Shown one piece after another: positions 1 to 5,999 of a stretch of 24,119 bases of DNA (position 1 is its first letter; each line of letters opens with the position of its first letter). Origin of the DNA: Anaerolineales bacterium UBA2181 (lineage in GTDB: Bacteria > Chloroflexota > Anaerolineae > Promineifilales > UBA4811); contig DCVT01000060.1 of the NCBI GenBank assembly GCA_002328075.1, positions 1 through 24,119 on the forward strand. The letters are read 5' to 3'. Made by a program: the position numbers and the translations under genes. The notes below the pieces were generated by a model. That model saw only the letters and a list, made by a program, of their open reading frames with translations, was not told the origin of the DNA and made no database searches.

Positions 1-861
1 CGAGCAGCACTTGGTTGGCTTCCGTGAGGGTCCTGGCCCCAGCTTCGCGCAGCTCTTTGACTAATCTATCCTGGAGGGTGCCAAAGAGCCGTTCGATCCG
101 CCCTTTAGCCTGGGGCGAGCGAGCTTCAATCAGCTCGATCTCCAACTCATCCATCAGCCGACCAAATTGACTGCCAGGCAACCGTCCGGCGATCTCTTGC
201 TCAAACGTTGCCTTGACCGGGCTCTGGAAGATGGTGTGGCGATCCGCATAGACGGCCGGGGGCACGCCATGAGCCTGGCTGATGCCGAGCATCCACTCGA
301 AATAGCCAGCAGCGTCTTCTCCTCGCGGAACAACCCACCGACCATCTCACTGGTCGCATCGTCAATGGCAGCCAGCAAGGTCAACTTGGGCCCACGCGCC
401 TCCAACCAATCATGGTCACTGCCATCGAGTTGCTAGAGCATTCCCTGTTGGGGATAACGTCGGCGCCGACCCCGATGGCGCGGTGACCTCCGTTTCCGGG
501 GACTGGTTTTGCCATCGGCCCGTCGCACCGTCGAGCGAGAGACATTTATCCCGTGCTTCTCACGCAGATTGTCAGTCAAGTGACAGTCATTGTCATCTTT
601 GTAGTCGGTCCGCATCAGTCGCAAGAGCTCTTCCTGCACCTTGGCCGGTATCTTTCTTGGCGACGGCCTTCCTCGATTCCCGTGCACCAAGCCGGCAACT
701 CCATCCTGGCGGTAGACCGCAATCAGTCTACGGGTCTGCCTGAGCGACATGCCCAGCAATGACGCTGCTTCCCGCGCAGTCAGCCGACCAACATCCACTT
801 CCGACATCAGCCTCAGCCGCTTTTGATCTTTTACTGTCCATGTCACACACCTGTCGTTCAT
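1..861 (-). pseudogene. ISNCY-family (IS1202 group) transposase, interrupted by an amber stop and a frameshift
   Basis: This would be a DDE transposase for an ISNCY element. Reading leftwards from the ATG at 859-861, the first 142 codons encode an N-terminal helix-turn-helix (AREAASLLGMSLRQTRRL), the VHGNRGRPSP motif and a basic RKRRSPRHRGRRRR segment. An in-frame TAG at 433-435 then interrupts the frame just before QLDGS, which carries the first catalytic Asp. The frame resumes (LTLLAAIDDAT) and breaks again near 314-323. After this point the matching protein (GYFEWMLGISQAHGVP, VYADRH, then SPQAKGRIERLFGTLQDRL) continues in another frame to the window edge. All three acidic catalytic positions are recognisable but split among segments, so the gene is dead unless both lesions are sequencing errors. 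The family is assigned from recalled sequence patterns. Confidence 0.85.
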
Positions 862-863
862 AG

Positions 864-910
864 GGTGACATTTTCACTGAACAGTTAAGGGGTGACAAAT
901 TCATTGGACA
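864..910. repeat. Two subterminal 20-bp repeats at the IS end
   Basis: Positions 864-883 (GGTGACATTTTCACTGAACA) and 891-910 (GGTGACAAATTCATTGGACA) match at 16 of 20 bases and are offset by 27 bp. They lie directly outside the transposase start. Sequences of this kind are common at IS ends, where they form the terminal repeat and transposase-binding sites. The role is inferred. Confidence 0.6.
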
Positions 911-932
911 ACAACATTCGCCCCCAAGGGCC

Positions 933-960
933 TTGACATATGCCGGAATTGGTATATTAT
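933..960 (+). promoter_or_regulatory. Sigma-70-type promoter for the ArsR-permease operon
   Basis: A perfect -35 hexamer TTGACA (933-938) is followed, 16 bases later, by TATTAT (955-960), a 5 of 6 match to the -10 consensus. The first gene starts at 1032. This AT-rich stretch stands out against the GC-rich background. An ArsR-type dyad (938-957) covers the space between the two hexamers, which fits repression by blocking RNA polymerase. Confidence 0.7.
938..957. promoter_or_regulatory. Putative ArsR operator O1
   Basis: The site has the form ATATGCC, six bases, GGTATAT. The two 7-bp arms are inverted repeats with one mismatch. It overlaps the promoter hexamers. A site of identical geometry recurs at 1412-1431 in front of the permease gene. 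ArsR/SmtB repressors typically bind AT-rich dyads of this sort. Assignment to the adjacent ArsR is inference. Confidence 0.6.
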
Positions 961-985
961 TGCTGGGGTTAAAAATAGCCTAATA

Positions 986-1013
986 GACATATATGATTGA
1001 TCGCATATTAGTC
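986..1013. promoter_or_regulatory. Putative second ArsR operator O2 in the leader
   Basis: An imperfect 28-bp dyad begins with GAC and ends with GTC. It contains ATATG (991-995) and CATAT (1004-1008) eight bases apart. It lies between the -10 hexamer and the ArsR start codon at 1032. The arms resemble those of O1 but the spacing is two bases shorter, so this site is weaker evidence than O1 or O3. Confidence 0.45.
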
Positions 1014-1031
1014 AGAATGTAGTTGGTATAC

Positions 1032-1394
1032 ATGACCGTGACGAGCGCATACCACATGCAAGCGCAGATTCTCAGGATACTGGCGCACCCGGTGCGCCTG
1101 CGCATCCTGGGCATATTGGCCCGCCAGGAAGCCTGCGTGTGCCACCTGGAGACCCTGCTGCATCGTTCTCAGCCCTACGTATCCAAGCAGCTGGCCGTGT
1201 TGCGGGATGCCGGCCTGGTGACGGACCGACGCGAGGGCACGCTCATCTTTTACCGCGCGGCAAACGAGAACCTGGTGGCCTGGCTGAACATGGGCCGGGC
1301 GCTGTTGCGAGACGAATCGGGCCTTCCGCTGCCCGACGCCCCCGCCTCGCCACCCGTCGTGGAGGGATGTCCCTGTCCCAGGTGCCAACGGTGA
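1032..1394 (+). CDS. ArsR/SmtB-family metalloid-responsive repressor (first copy)
   Basis: This 120-aa winged-helix repressor probably releases DNA when it binds As(III), Sb(III) or a similar thiophilic ion. The N-terminal helices contain ILRILAHPVRLRILGIL. The metal-binding helix carries ACVCHLE, equivalent to the CVC site of classical ArsR. The recognition helix reads SQPYVSKQLAVLRDAGLV and the wing DRREGTLIFY. The tail ends in CPCPRC, a second cysteine group that may complete or extend the metal site. I chose ATG 1032; a TTG at 1023 is possible, and neither has a clear ribosome-binding site. The gene is preceded by a good promoter and two dyads and followed, 94 bases on, by the permease. 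It closely resembles the second ArsR at 6795 (shared ACVCHL, SQPYVS and RREG segments). Confidence 0.9.
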   Translation: MTVTSAYHMQAQILRILAHPVRLRILGILARQEACVCHLETLLHRSQPYVSKQLAVLRDAGLVTDRREGTLIFYRAANENLVAWLNMGRALLRDESGLPLPDAPASPPVVEGCPCPRCQR

Positions 1395-1411
1395 CTTTTT
1401 TTACGCGAGAT

Positions 1412-1431
1412 ATATGCCTTGCGGGACATAT
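1412..1431. promoter_or_regulatory. Putative ArsR operator O3 upstream of the permease
   Basis: The site is ATATGCC, six bases, GACATAT. It has the same left arm and the same 7-6-7 geometry as O1 at 938-957. It lies in the 94-base gap between the arsR stop and the permease start. This suggests that the same repressor acts a second time inside the operon, or that the permease has its own promoter. No convincing -35/-10 pair is visible around it. Confidence 0.5.
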
Positions 1432-1488
1432 TTACCGGGCCCTCACCGCACGTGGCGAGACAGTTGGAATCGATTGACAGGAGTGTGA

Positions 1489-2961
1489 ATGATGACGGTT
1501 CTTGACCATCTTGTCCGGATGCTTCAAGGGGGTGCAGGAGGCCTCGCTTCCTATCTGGCAGCGCACGTCCTGCTCTGCCTGGTGCCGGCGTTTTTCATCG
1601 CCGGAGGCCTCACTACCCTGATCCCCAAAGAGTCCATCACCCGCTTCCTGGGCCGCAACGCGCCCAAGATCGTTGCCTATCCGGCTGCGGCCGCCGCCGG
1701 ATCGCTGCTGGCAGTCTGCTCCTGCACCATCGTGCCGCTGTTTGCCGGCATCTACCGGCGCGGCGCCGGTCTGGGGCCGGCCATCACCTTTCTCTTCTTT
1801 GCCCCGGCAGCCAACATCCTGGCGCTCTCCTACACCGGCGTGGCCATTGGCATGGACCTGGCCATCGCCCGCCTGGTGTTGTCGCTGACCTTTGGCATCG
1901 GCATCGGCCTGATCATGGCGCTAATTTTCCGCCGTGAAGAGGCCAAACGTGACGAAGAAAACGGTGACGCCTTTTCCGGCCAGGCCAAGCTGCCGCGCAA
2001 GAACTTGGTGTTCTTGCTCCTCCTGGTCGCGTTGTTGCTCTCTGGCACCCTCAAGATCGGGCTGCTCTCCAACAGCTATGCGCAGGCGACGCTGCCCATC
2101 AGCGGCACGGATCGGCTGGAGGACACGCTGTTTCAACTGGTACCCTATGACGAGAGCAAGGGAGAGGAGGGGGTCTCGGTTCAGGGCGCCGTCCTCATCG
2201 TCCTCCTGGCGCTGATTGCCATTGCGGCCTGGCTGGGCCTGAACCAGGTCGACGAGGGGTTCAATCGCTGGACCCCGGTCGCACTCGGGCTGGTCGCGCT
2301 GACCCTGCTGGTGGCAGCGGTGCGGATGGTCCCGCAGCCCGGGCGCCTGGAAATCCAATTCACCGGGCGGTTTGTGGCGGTTGGGCTGCTGATGCTCGGC
2401 GCCTGGCTTCTCGCCCGACGGTCGTTCGACGACTATGAGGTGCAAGAGTGGCTGTGGGAGTCCTGGCGCTTTGTCAAGCAGATTTTTCCGCTGCTGGTGG
2501 TGGGCGTGTTCGCCGTGGGCGTCATCCGGATATTCATCCGACCGGAGTGGATCCAGACATTGGCCGGCCGCAACACGGTGTTGGGCGCCTTTGCCGGCGT
2601 GGTCTTTGGCGTGTTCATGTACTTTCCCACCCTGGTCGAGGTGCCGATCGCCAACATGTTCCTGGGGCTGGGCATGCACCGCGGCCCCCTGTTGGCCTAC
2701 CTGATGTCGGACCCCGAGCTCAGCCTGCAGAGCATCCTGCTCATCACCGCCATCATCGGCCGGGTCAAGGCCTGGACCTACGTGTTCTGGGTGGCGGTTT
2801 TTAGCATGATTGCCGGCCTCCTGTACGGTCTCTGGATTGACGGGACCAGCATCTGGTTGATCGGGCTGTACCTGTCCCTGTTCCTGGGGGTAATGGCGTT
2901 CCTGCTCTGGAAAGTGGAACGTCGACACCGCCGGTCGACTGTCGCGGCCGTGAGCCAGTAG
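1489..2961 (+). CDS. Permease of the ArsP / SO_0444 type (DUF318, COG0701)
   Basis: This is a 490-aa integral membrane protein, a predicted exporter of metal ions or (organo)arsenicals. It has two homologous lobes joined by a variable, partly soluble middle section. The first lobe contains the family signature CSCTIVPLFAGIYRRGAG (C77, C79) and FFAPAANILALSYT. The second lobe, from about residue 330, contains FPLLVVGVFAVGVI, MYFPTLVEVPIANMF and IIGRVKAWTYVFWV. Members of this family include ArsP, which exports trivalent organoarsenicals, and proteins linked to Cu/Zn export, so the substrate cannot be set from sequence alone. CAGGAG (about 1478-1483) is the likely ribosome-binding site for ATG 1489; ATG 1492 is an alternative. 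The ArsR upstream and the thioredoxin downstream form a recurrent family neighbourhood. Confidence 0.9.
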   Translation: MMTVLDHLVRMLQGGAGGLASYLAAHVLLCLVPAFFIAGGLTTLIPKESITRFLGRNAPKIVAYPAAAAAGSLLAVCSCTIVPLFAGIYRRGAGLGPAITFLFFAPAANILALSYTGVAIGMDLAIARLVLSLTFGIGIGLIMALIFRREEAKRDEENGDAFSGQAKLPRKNLVFLLLLVALLLSGTLKIGLLSNSYAQATLPISGTDRLEDTLFQLVPYDESKGEEGVSVQGAVLIVLLALIAIAAWLGLNQVDEGFNRWTPVALGLVALTLLVAAVRMVPQPGRLEIQFTGRFVAVGLLMLGAWLLARRSFDDYEVQEWLWESWRFVKQIFPLLVVGVFAVGVIRIFIRPEWIQTLAGRNTVLGAFAGVVFGVFMYFPTLVEVPIANMFLGLGMHRGPLLAYLMSDPELSLQSILLITAIIGRVKAWTYVFWVAVFSMIAGLLYGLWIDGTSIWLIGLYLSLFLGVMAFLLWKVERRHRRSTVAAVSQ

Positions 2962-2962
2962 A

Positions 2963-2981
2963 CTGGTCTTGAGCGAAGCCC
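2963..2981 (-). repeat. Copy of a short dispersed repeat (inverted relative to 4673-4691)
   Basis: The + strand CTGGTCTTGAGCGAAGCCC matches the reverse complement of 4673-4691 at 15 of 19 bases. It begins one base after the permease stop codon. It resembles a short repeat (core TCCTGAGCGAAG) that I recall as widely scattered in Chloroflexota and other environmental genomes. Its function is unknown. Confidence 0.5.
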
Positions 2982-3002
2982 TAGAGGTGATGACCTGGTC
3001 GA

Positions 3003-3026
3003 CCGGCAGCCGCTGCAGGCTGCCGG
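3003..3026 (+). terminator. Strong intercistronic hairpin, possible attenuator or processing site
   Basis: CCGGCAGCC (3003-3011) and GGCTGCCGG (3018-3026) are perfectly complementary around the six-base loop GCTGCA. The hairpin lies between the permease and the thioredoxin gene. No run of T follows, so it is not a canonical intrinsic terminator. It may stabilise the upstream message or lower expression of downstream genes. Confidence 0.55.
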
Positions 3027-3070
3027 GTTCAGTTGAGCAAGTTAGGAGATTTGGAAGGGAGTAACATTCG

Positions 3071-3313
3071 ATGGAAATCAAGATTCTTGGCACTGGCTGC
3101 CCCAATTGTCAACGGTTGGAAAAGAACACGCGTGAGGCGCTGGCCATGATGGGCGTGGAGGCACAGATCACCAAGGTGACCCAGATGAAAGATATCATGG
3201 CCTACAACATTCTGTCCACGCCCGGCCTGGTCATCAACGAAAAGGTCGTCGCGTCCGGTCGGGTTCCGATGCCGGCCGAGATCGGGTCGATGATTGCCTC
3301 GGCCCTGGTCTAG
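3071..3313 (+). CDS. Small thioredoxin-fold redox protein (MTH895/TM0996, 'redox-active disulfide protein 2' type)
   Basis: This cytoplasmic 80-aa dithiol protein has no signal peptide. It carries CPNC at residues 10-13 (GTGCPNCQRLEKN) and the cis-Pro segment STPGLVINEKVVASGRVP, both hallmarks of the archaeal-type mini-thioredoxins. AAGGGAG (about 3055-3061) sits nine bases before ATG 3071. Proteins of this type often accompany DUF318/ArsP permeases and could reduce or hand over the metalloid substrate. Here it follows the permease after a 24-bp hairpin. It is similar in size to the three mini-thioredoxins at 4964-5750, but its family features are clearer. Confidence 0.9.
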   Translation: MEIKILGTGCPNCQRLEKNTREALAMMGVEAQITKVTQMKDIMAYNILSTPGLVINEKVVASGRVPMPAEIGSMIASALV

Positions 3314-3438
3314 ATGCCGTCCGGCCCAACCCTGTTGATGCGATCGGGAGCAATGAACGTTGTCGAGCAGCGCGGGGGCCTGTCCCAAGCGGAGCTCAGG
3401 CACCTGCCGGGAAATGGCTGACAGGTTATGGCGGAAGC

Positions 3439-3708
3439 ATGCGCGTGAGGACTGACGGGTGCGGCTGCAATGCCGGGGGCCCCAAGGTGACCCTCATCAA
3501 ACTGGATGACCGCGTGGTGGTCGGGCCGGTGGCCCTGGAGGAGGTTTTTGAACGCTTCCGAGAGCGCCGGCGCCAACCCGAGTCGGCCCTGTCCGAGGAA
3601 CTCCTGGCGGCCGTCAAGGTTTTCAACTATGTGCCGGCGGCCTCCGAAAACAGATACCGGACGGCGTTGCTGCGCGCGTACATCAGCTACTGCGACGCTC
3701 GACCCTGA
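3439..3708 (+). CDS. 89-aa protein sharing the 'NYVP' domain of the following ferredoxin
   Basis: I do not recognise a named family. The N-terminus carries a GCGC cysteine pair (TDGCGCNAGGPK). The rest (VVVGPVALEEVFERF, then FNYVPAASENRYRTALLRAY) aligns with residues 10-75 of the ferredoxin at 4281 (TIGTVGLPELFAAL, then HNYIPPAAAAETAEALLRKY). Both end in a [YF]C motif after the last helix, and the ferredoxin has a similar GCAC just after its copy of the domain. The protein is probably cytoplasmic and may bind a metal or dock to the Fe-S partner encoded next. It begins 125 bases after the thioredoxin stop and is followed by the PF04060 protein at 3754. The upstream ribosome-binding sequence is weak (GGCGGAAG). 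Confidence 0.7.
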   Translation: MRVRTDGCGCNAGGPKVTLIKLDDRVVVGPVALEEVFERFRERRRQPESALSEELLAAVKVFNYVPAASENRYRTALLRAYISYCDARP

Positions 3709-3753
3709 CCGGTCCTGGTCCCGGTGGCGCTACCGAACATGAGGAGGCAAATC

Positions 3754-4284
3754 GTGTTCCTGCCGATGGTTCATCCAGAGATATTTCTGCCGCCCTGCGA
3801 TCACACCCGCGAGACAGTCAACATCATCGGACGGTGCATGAACGACCTCAGCCCGGTGATGCCCTATCTGAACGCCGTCATGTCCCGCGCGGCCTATCAG
3901 GGATCGGCCCACATCCTGCGCTTTCGCTTCGAGGGGCACCCGGTCACCCTACAACCGCACGAAATCGCCGTTGGCGGGTTCGCCGACGGGGATGAGGCCG
4001 TAGCGATGCTGACCCGAGTGCAACAGCTCATCAACGAGACCTGGGACCGGCGCCAGGAGATCACACCCAGCACACTGGAGCGCAGGCGGCTGCAGGCACT
4101 GGAGGTGTACAAGCTGCTGCCCCGCACCAACTGCGGAGCCTGCGGCGAGACCACCTGTTTTGTCTTTGCCAACAAGCTGGCGGCCGGCAAGGTAGGAATC
4201 GACCTATGCGCCCCTATCTGCCAGGACGACGCCCTCGCTGATGCGCGCGGGCAGCTCATGGCGATGTTGGAACTGGCTGCATGA
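3754..4284 (+). CDS. 4Fe-4S protein with C-terminal PF04060-type cluster domain (first paralogue)
   Basis: This is a 176-aa cytoplasmic iron-sulfur protein. The N-terminal 110 residues form a domain with LSPVMPYLNAV and a helical NETWDRRQEI segment. The C-terminus carries the cluster motif NCGACGETTC plus a later Cys (C127, C130, C135, C152), the spacing of the 4Fe-4S domain seen in CO dehydrogenase/acetyl-CoA synthase gamma subunits and related proteins. I chose GTG 3754 because GAGGAGG (3741-3747) is six bases away; a GTG at 3724 lacks such a site. Its closest relative here is the 177-aa protein at 21215, which shares domain order and exact cysteine spacing. The stop overlaps the next ATG (ATGA), so it is translationally coupled to the ferredoxin. 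Electron transfer is the likely role; the partner is unknown. Confidence 0.85.
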   Translation: MFLPMVHPEIFLPPCDHTRETVNIIGRCMNDLSPVMPYLNAVMSRAAYQGSAHILRFRFEGHPVTLQPHEIAVGGFADGDEAVAMLTRVQQLINETWDRRQEITPSTLERRRLQALEVYKLLPRTNCGACGETTCFVFANKLAAGKVGIDLCAPICQDDALADARGQLMAMLELAA

Positions 4285-4817
4285 CGCCCTTACTCACCTA
4301 TCGTCAGGTTCGGGTGGGTGGCAAGACGATCGGGACGGTCGGGCTGCCCGAGCTGTTCGCGGCGCTCCACCAGCAGGGCCAGCCGCCGGACGCGACGGCG
4401 ACCGGGTACCTGCTGGACGGGGTGCGCCGACACAACTATATCCCGCCGGCGGCGGCTGCCGAGACGGCGGAGGCGCTGCTGCGCAAATACCGCCGATTCT
4501 GCGAGCAGCAGTCGACCGGATGCGCCTGCGCCTCGACCTATGGGACCTGGAGGGGCCAACCTCGGGAGACCATCCCGTGGTACCCCACGTTGCGGGAGGA
4601 TCTCTGCGACGGCTGCGGCGCCTGCCTGCGGTTCTGCACCTTTGGCGTCTTTGCTGCGGGCGACGATTCCTTCGGCTCCGCTCAGGACAAGCGCCGAGTT
4701 GAGGTGGCAGAGCCGTACCGCTGTCAGGTCGGTTGCAGCGCCTGCGTGGCAGTATGCGGACCGGGAGCTCTGGTTTTCCCGCCGCGTGGAATGCTGGAGG
4801 CGTATGGCGGCGGTTAG
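4281..4817 (+). CDS. Two-cluster ferredoxin with an N-terminal 'NYIP' domain
   Basis: This 178-aa fusion has two parts. Residues 5-77 match the 89-aa protein at 3439. A GCAC segment (80-83) leads into a ferredoxin that starts with ETIPWYPT and holds two 4Fe-4S motifs. The first is CX2CX2CX3C (C109, C112, C115, C119). The second is CX3CX2CX3C (C148, C152, C155, C159), one residue longer than usual in its first interval. The same IPWYPT lead and the same expanded second motif occur in the ferredoxin at 14632, so the two are paralogues. Between the motifs lies a nine-residue insertion (about SFGSAQDKR) absent from the paralogue, which coincides with a dispersed DNA repeat at 4673-4691. ATG 4281 overlaps the previous stop. 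It probably shuttles low-potential electrons with the PF04060 protein. Confidence 0.85.
   Translation: MTPLLTYRQVRVGGKTIGTVGLPELFAALHQQGQPPDATATGYLLDGVRRHNYIPPAAAAETAEALLRKYRRFCEQQSTGCACASTYGTWRGQPRETIPWYPTLREDLCDGCGACLRFCTFGVFAAGDDSFGSAQDKRRVEVAEPYRCQVGCSACVAVCGPGALVFPPRGMLEAYGGG
4673..4691 (+). repeat. Short dispersed repeat inserted in frame into the ferredoxin gene
   Basis: CGGCTCCGCTCAGGACAAG lies within a 27-base (nine-codon) insertion between the two cluster motifs, as judged against the paralogue at 14632. A similar copy lies inverted at 2963-2981. The insertion keeps the reading frame and falls in a loop, so the protein is probably still functional. Confidence 0.6.
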
Positions 4818-4828
4818 AAAACCGGCGA

Positions 4829-4871
4829 CGACCGTGGTTGCCCGGAGCCGGCTGCCGCAACCCGACGGTCG
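4829..4871 (+). terminator. Long intercistronic hairpin after the ferredoxin gene
   Basis: CGACCGTGGTTGC (4829-4841) pairs with GCAACC (4857-4862) and ACGGTCG (4865-4871), giving 13 base pairs with a two-base bulge and a 15-base loop. It lies in the 146-base gap between the ferredoxin and the first tandem mini-thioredoxin. There is no T run, so transcript processing or partial termination is more likely than full termination. Confidence 0.5.
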
Positions 4872-4963
4872 CGTGTTGGCAACGTTCACGGTAGCACCCA
4901 GGCGACAACCTGGTGGGCGATGCAGTTAGATGTATCCGTGTCTTGCGTTCGAATGAGGTGACA

Positions 4964-5221
4964 ATGCTTCAAATCAAGATCTTTGGCACAACACCCCCCT
5001 GTGCAAACTGCATGCGGGCGGAGAAACACGCCCTCAAGGCAGCCGAGCAGTTTCCGGGCCGGGTGGAGGTGGTTCACCTGGACGCCTTGGGCCCGGAAGC
5101 CCAACGCTATGGGTTGATGGTCACGCCGGTGATCGTCGTCGGTGATCAGGTGGTCGGCACCGGGAAGGTGATAACGGCCGGTCAGTTGGTCTCCATTATC
5201 CAGAATCAGTTAGGAGGTTGA
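4964..5221 (+). CDS. Mini-thioredoxin 1 of a tandem trio (CANC)
   Basis: This 85-aa thioredoxin-fold protein is cytoplasmic, with no signal peptide. The strand LQIKIFG is followed by TTPPCANCMRAEK with C13 and C16. The cis-Pro segment reads LMVTPVIVVGDQVVGTGKV. A GAGGTGA sequence (about 4955-4961) supports ATG 4964. Upstream in-frame codons lack such a site. It is followed by two further proteins with the same strand and PPC layout. The trio could form a relay or act on different partners. Its stop overlaps the in-frame TTG/ATG region of the next gene. Confidence 0.85.
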   Translation: MLQIKIFGTTPPCANCMRAEKHALKAAEQFPGRVEVVHLDALGPEAQRYGLMVTPVIVVGDQVVGTGKVITAGQLVSIIQNQLGG

Positions 5222-5226
5222 TGCAC

Positions 5227-5496
5227 ATGGTCCAACTGGACATCTTTAGCGGCGACCCGCCTTGCCCGGGTTGTGTCGCCATCATCGATCTGGCCAAGAG
5301 GGTGGCGGCCCGGTATCCGGACGAGCTGATACTCACAATCCTGGCCGGGGCGGAAGCCATGACCAAGTTCGAGGAGTACCGTCTCTTTTGCGTCCCGGCG
5401 GCGGTGGTCAACGGCACCATTCGCATCGAGGGGATGTGCCCCAGCGAGGCGACGCTCAACAACGCACTGCGGGAAGGTGGGCTATGTCTGCGATAA
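5227..5496 (+). CDS. Mini-thioredoxin 2 of the tandem trio (CPGC)
   Basis: This 89-aa thioredoxin-like protein starts VQLDIFSGDPPCPGC with C13 and C16, exactly aligned with the CANC of its upstream neighbour. The second half contains FCVPAAVVNGTIRIEGMCPS, in which VPA supplies the cis-Pro. Two extra cysteines (in FCVP and GMCPS) are absent from the first copy. GGAGG (5213-5217) lies nine bases before ATG 5227; ATG 5221 is possible but only three bases from it. It overlaps the next gene by 13 bases, suggesting coupled translation. The partner is unknown. Confidence 0.8.
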   Translation: MVQLDIFSGDPPCPGCVAIIDLAKRVAARYPDELILTILAGAEAMTKFEEYRLFCVPAAVVNGTIRIEGMCPSEATLNNALREGGLCLR

Positions 5497-5750
5497 GAAT
5501 CGAGGCCTTTGTGTCCATTCCGCCCTGTTCCGGGGGCGTGGCGGTCAAACGGCTCCTGAAGGAGATCGAGGCCGACTTCAACGACCAGGTCGAGATCGTC
5601 TATCACACCGGATCCGGCGACCCGGCGTGGGACGAATACGCCATCACTAACGCGCCGGGACTGGTGGTCGGCGACCTGGTCAAGTTCGTCGGACTGGCGC
5701 CCAGCAAGGAGAGCCTGGTCGGGGCGCTGCGCGAAGCGGGCCTGCAATAG
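5484..5750 (+). CDS. Mini-thioredoxin 3 of the tandem trio, active site degenerate (CSGG)
   Basis: This 88-aa protein aligns with its two upstream neighbours: IRIEAFVSIPPCSGG against LDIFSGDPPCPGC. C15 is kept but the second active-site cysteine is replaced by glycine (G18). A thioredoxin-like cis-Pro region is retained (NAPGLVVGDLVKFVG). A single-cysteine thioredoxin fold can form mixed disulfides or bind a thiol ligand but cannot run a normal dithiol cycle. It could be a metallochaperone-like or inactive scaffold protein; this is inference. It overlaps the end of the previous gene by 13 bases. The start ATG 5484 is preceded by GGGAAGG inside that gene. Confidence 0.8.
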   Translation: MSAIRIEAFVSIPPCSGGVAVKRLLKEIEADFNDQVEIVYHTGSGDPAWDEYAITNAPGLVVGDLVKFVGLAPSKESLVGALREAGLQ

Positions 5751-5981
5751 GCCTGGACGAGCGGCTCTCCTGCCTCCTCGGCTGGACCGGCGGGTGGCGG
5801 CTACTTGGGATGTCCGACTGGTTATCGATGCTCAGGCAATGCGCTCGGACGGTAGGTAAGCTATGGCCCGCACGGCAACCTTGAGTTCTCGGTGGCTGGG
5901 GCAGCACATCCGGGCCCACGGCGGCGCCATGACCGTCACCGTGGGCACCGTGATCATCGGCTGATGACGGGCCTACCAGGG
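5751..5981. other. Sparse intergenic stretch, no supported gene
   Basis: About 230 bases follow the mini-thioredoxin trio. A 33-codon open frame (5863-5964, starting MARTATL) has no convincing ribosome-binding site or recognisable similarity. No promoter stands out. With the following stretch up to 6283 this is the least gene-dense part of the island and may hold decayed sequence. Confidence 0.5.
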
Positions 5982-5999
5982 CCCATCAGGTCTGATGGG
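5982..5999. promoter_or_regulatory. Perfect 18-bp dyad CCCATCAG-GT-CTGATGGG
   Basis: Two perfect 8-bp inverted arms flank a GT centre. The dyad overlaps the ATG (5995-5997) of a possible 60-aa gene. It could be a repressor operator or a small RNA hairpin that hides the start codon. Its sequence is unlike the ATATG-type ArsR dyads. No family can be assigned. Confidence 0.4.

Larger units (their letters stand above)
1..911 (-). mobile_element. ISNCY-type insertion sequence, partial and degenerate
   Basis: This is the 5' end of an insertion sequence. It is transcribed right to left and cut by the left edge of the window. It holds a broken transposase and, just outside the transposase start, two tandem copies of a 20-bp motif that probably belong to the terminal inverted repeat and transposase-binding region. 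The outer boundary near 911 is an estimate, because the other end is outside the window and no target duplication can be compared. It sits immediately upstream of the first ArsR promoter, so it marks the left edge of the gene island. Confidence 0.75.

Noticed and set aside
1921..3105. 394-codon open frame on the minus strand
   Set aside because: It lies opposite the permease gene, is rich in His, Gln and Arg, and shows no domain. It is an antisense effect of GC-rich coding DNA.
3314..3421. 35-codon frame directly after the thioredoxin stop
   Set aside because: No ribosome-binding site and no similarity. It is probably intergenic.
4281..4817. Possible HgcB (mercury methylation ferredoxin)
   Set aside because: No HgcA corrinoid protein is nearby, and the IPWYPT lead, NYIP domain and CX3CX2CX3C motif do not match what I recall of HgcB.
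5863..5964. 33-codon frame starting MARTATL
   Set aside because: Too short, with no ribosome-binding site or recognisable pattern.
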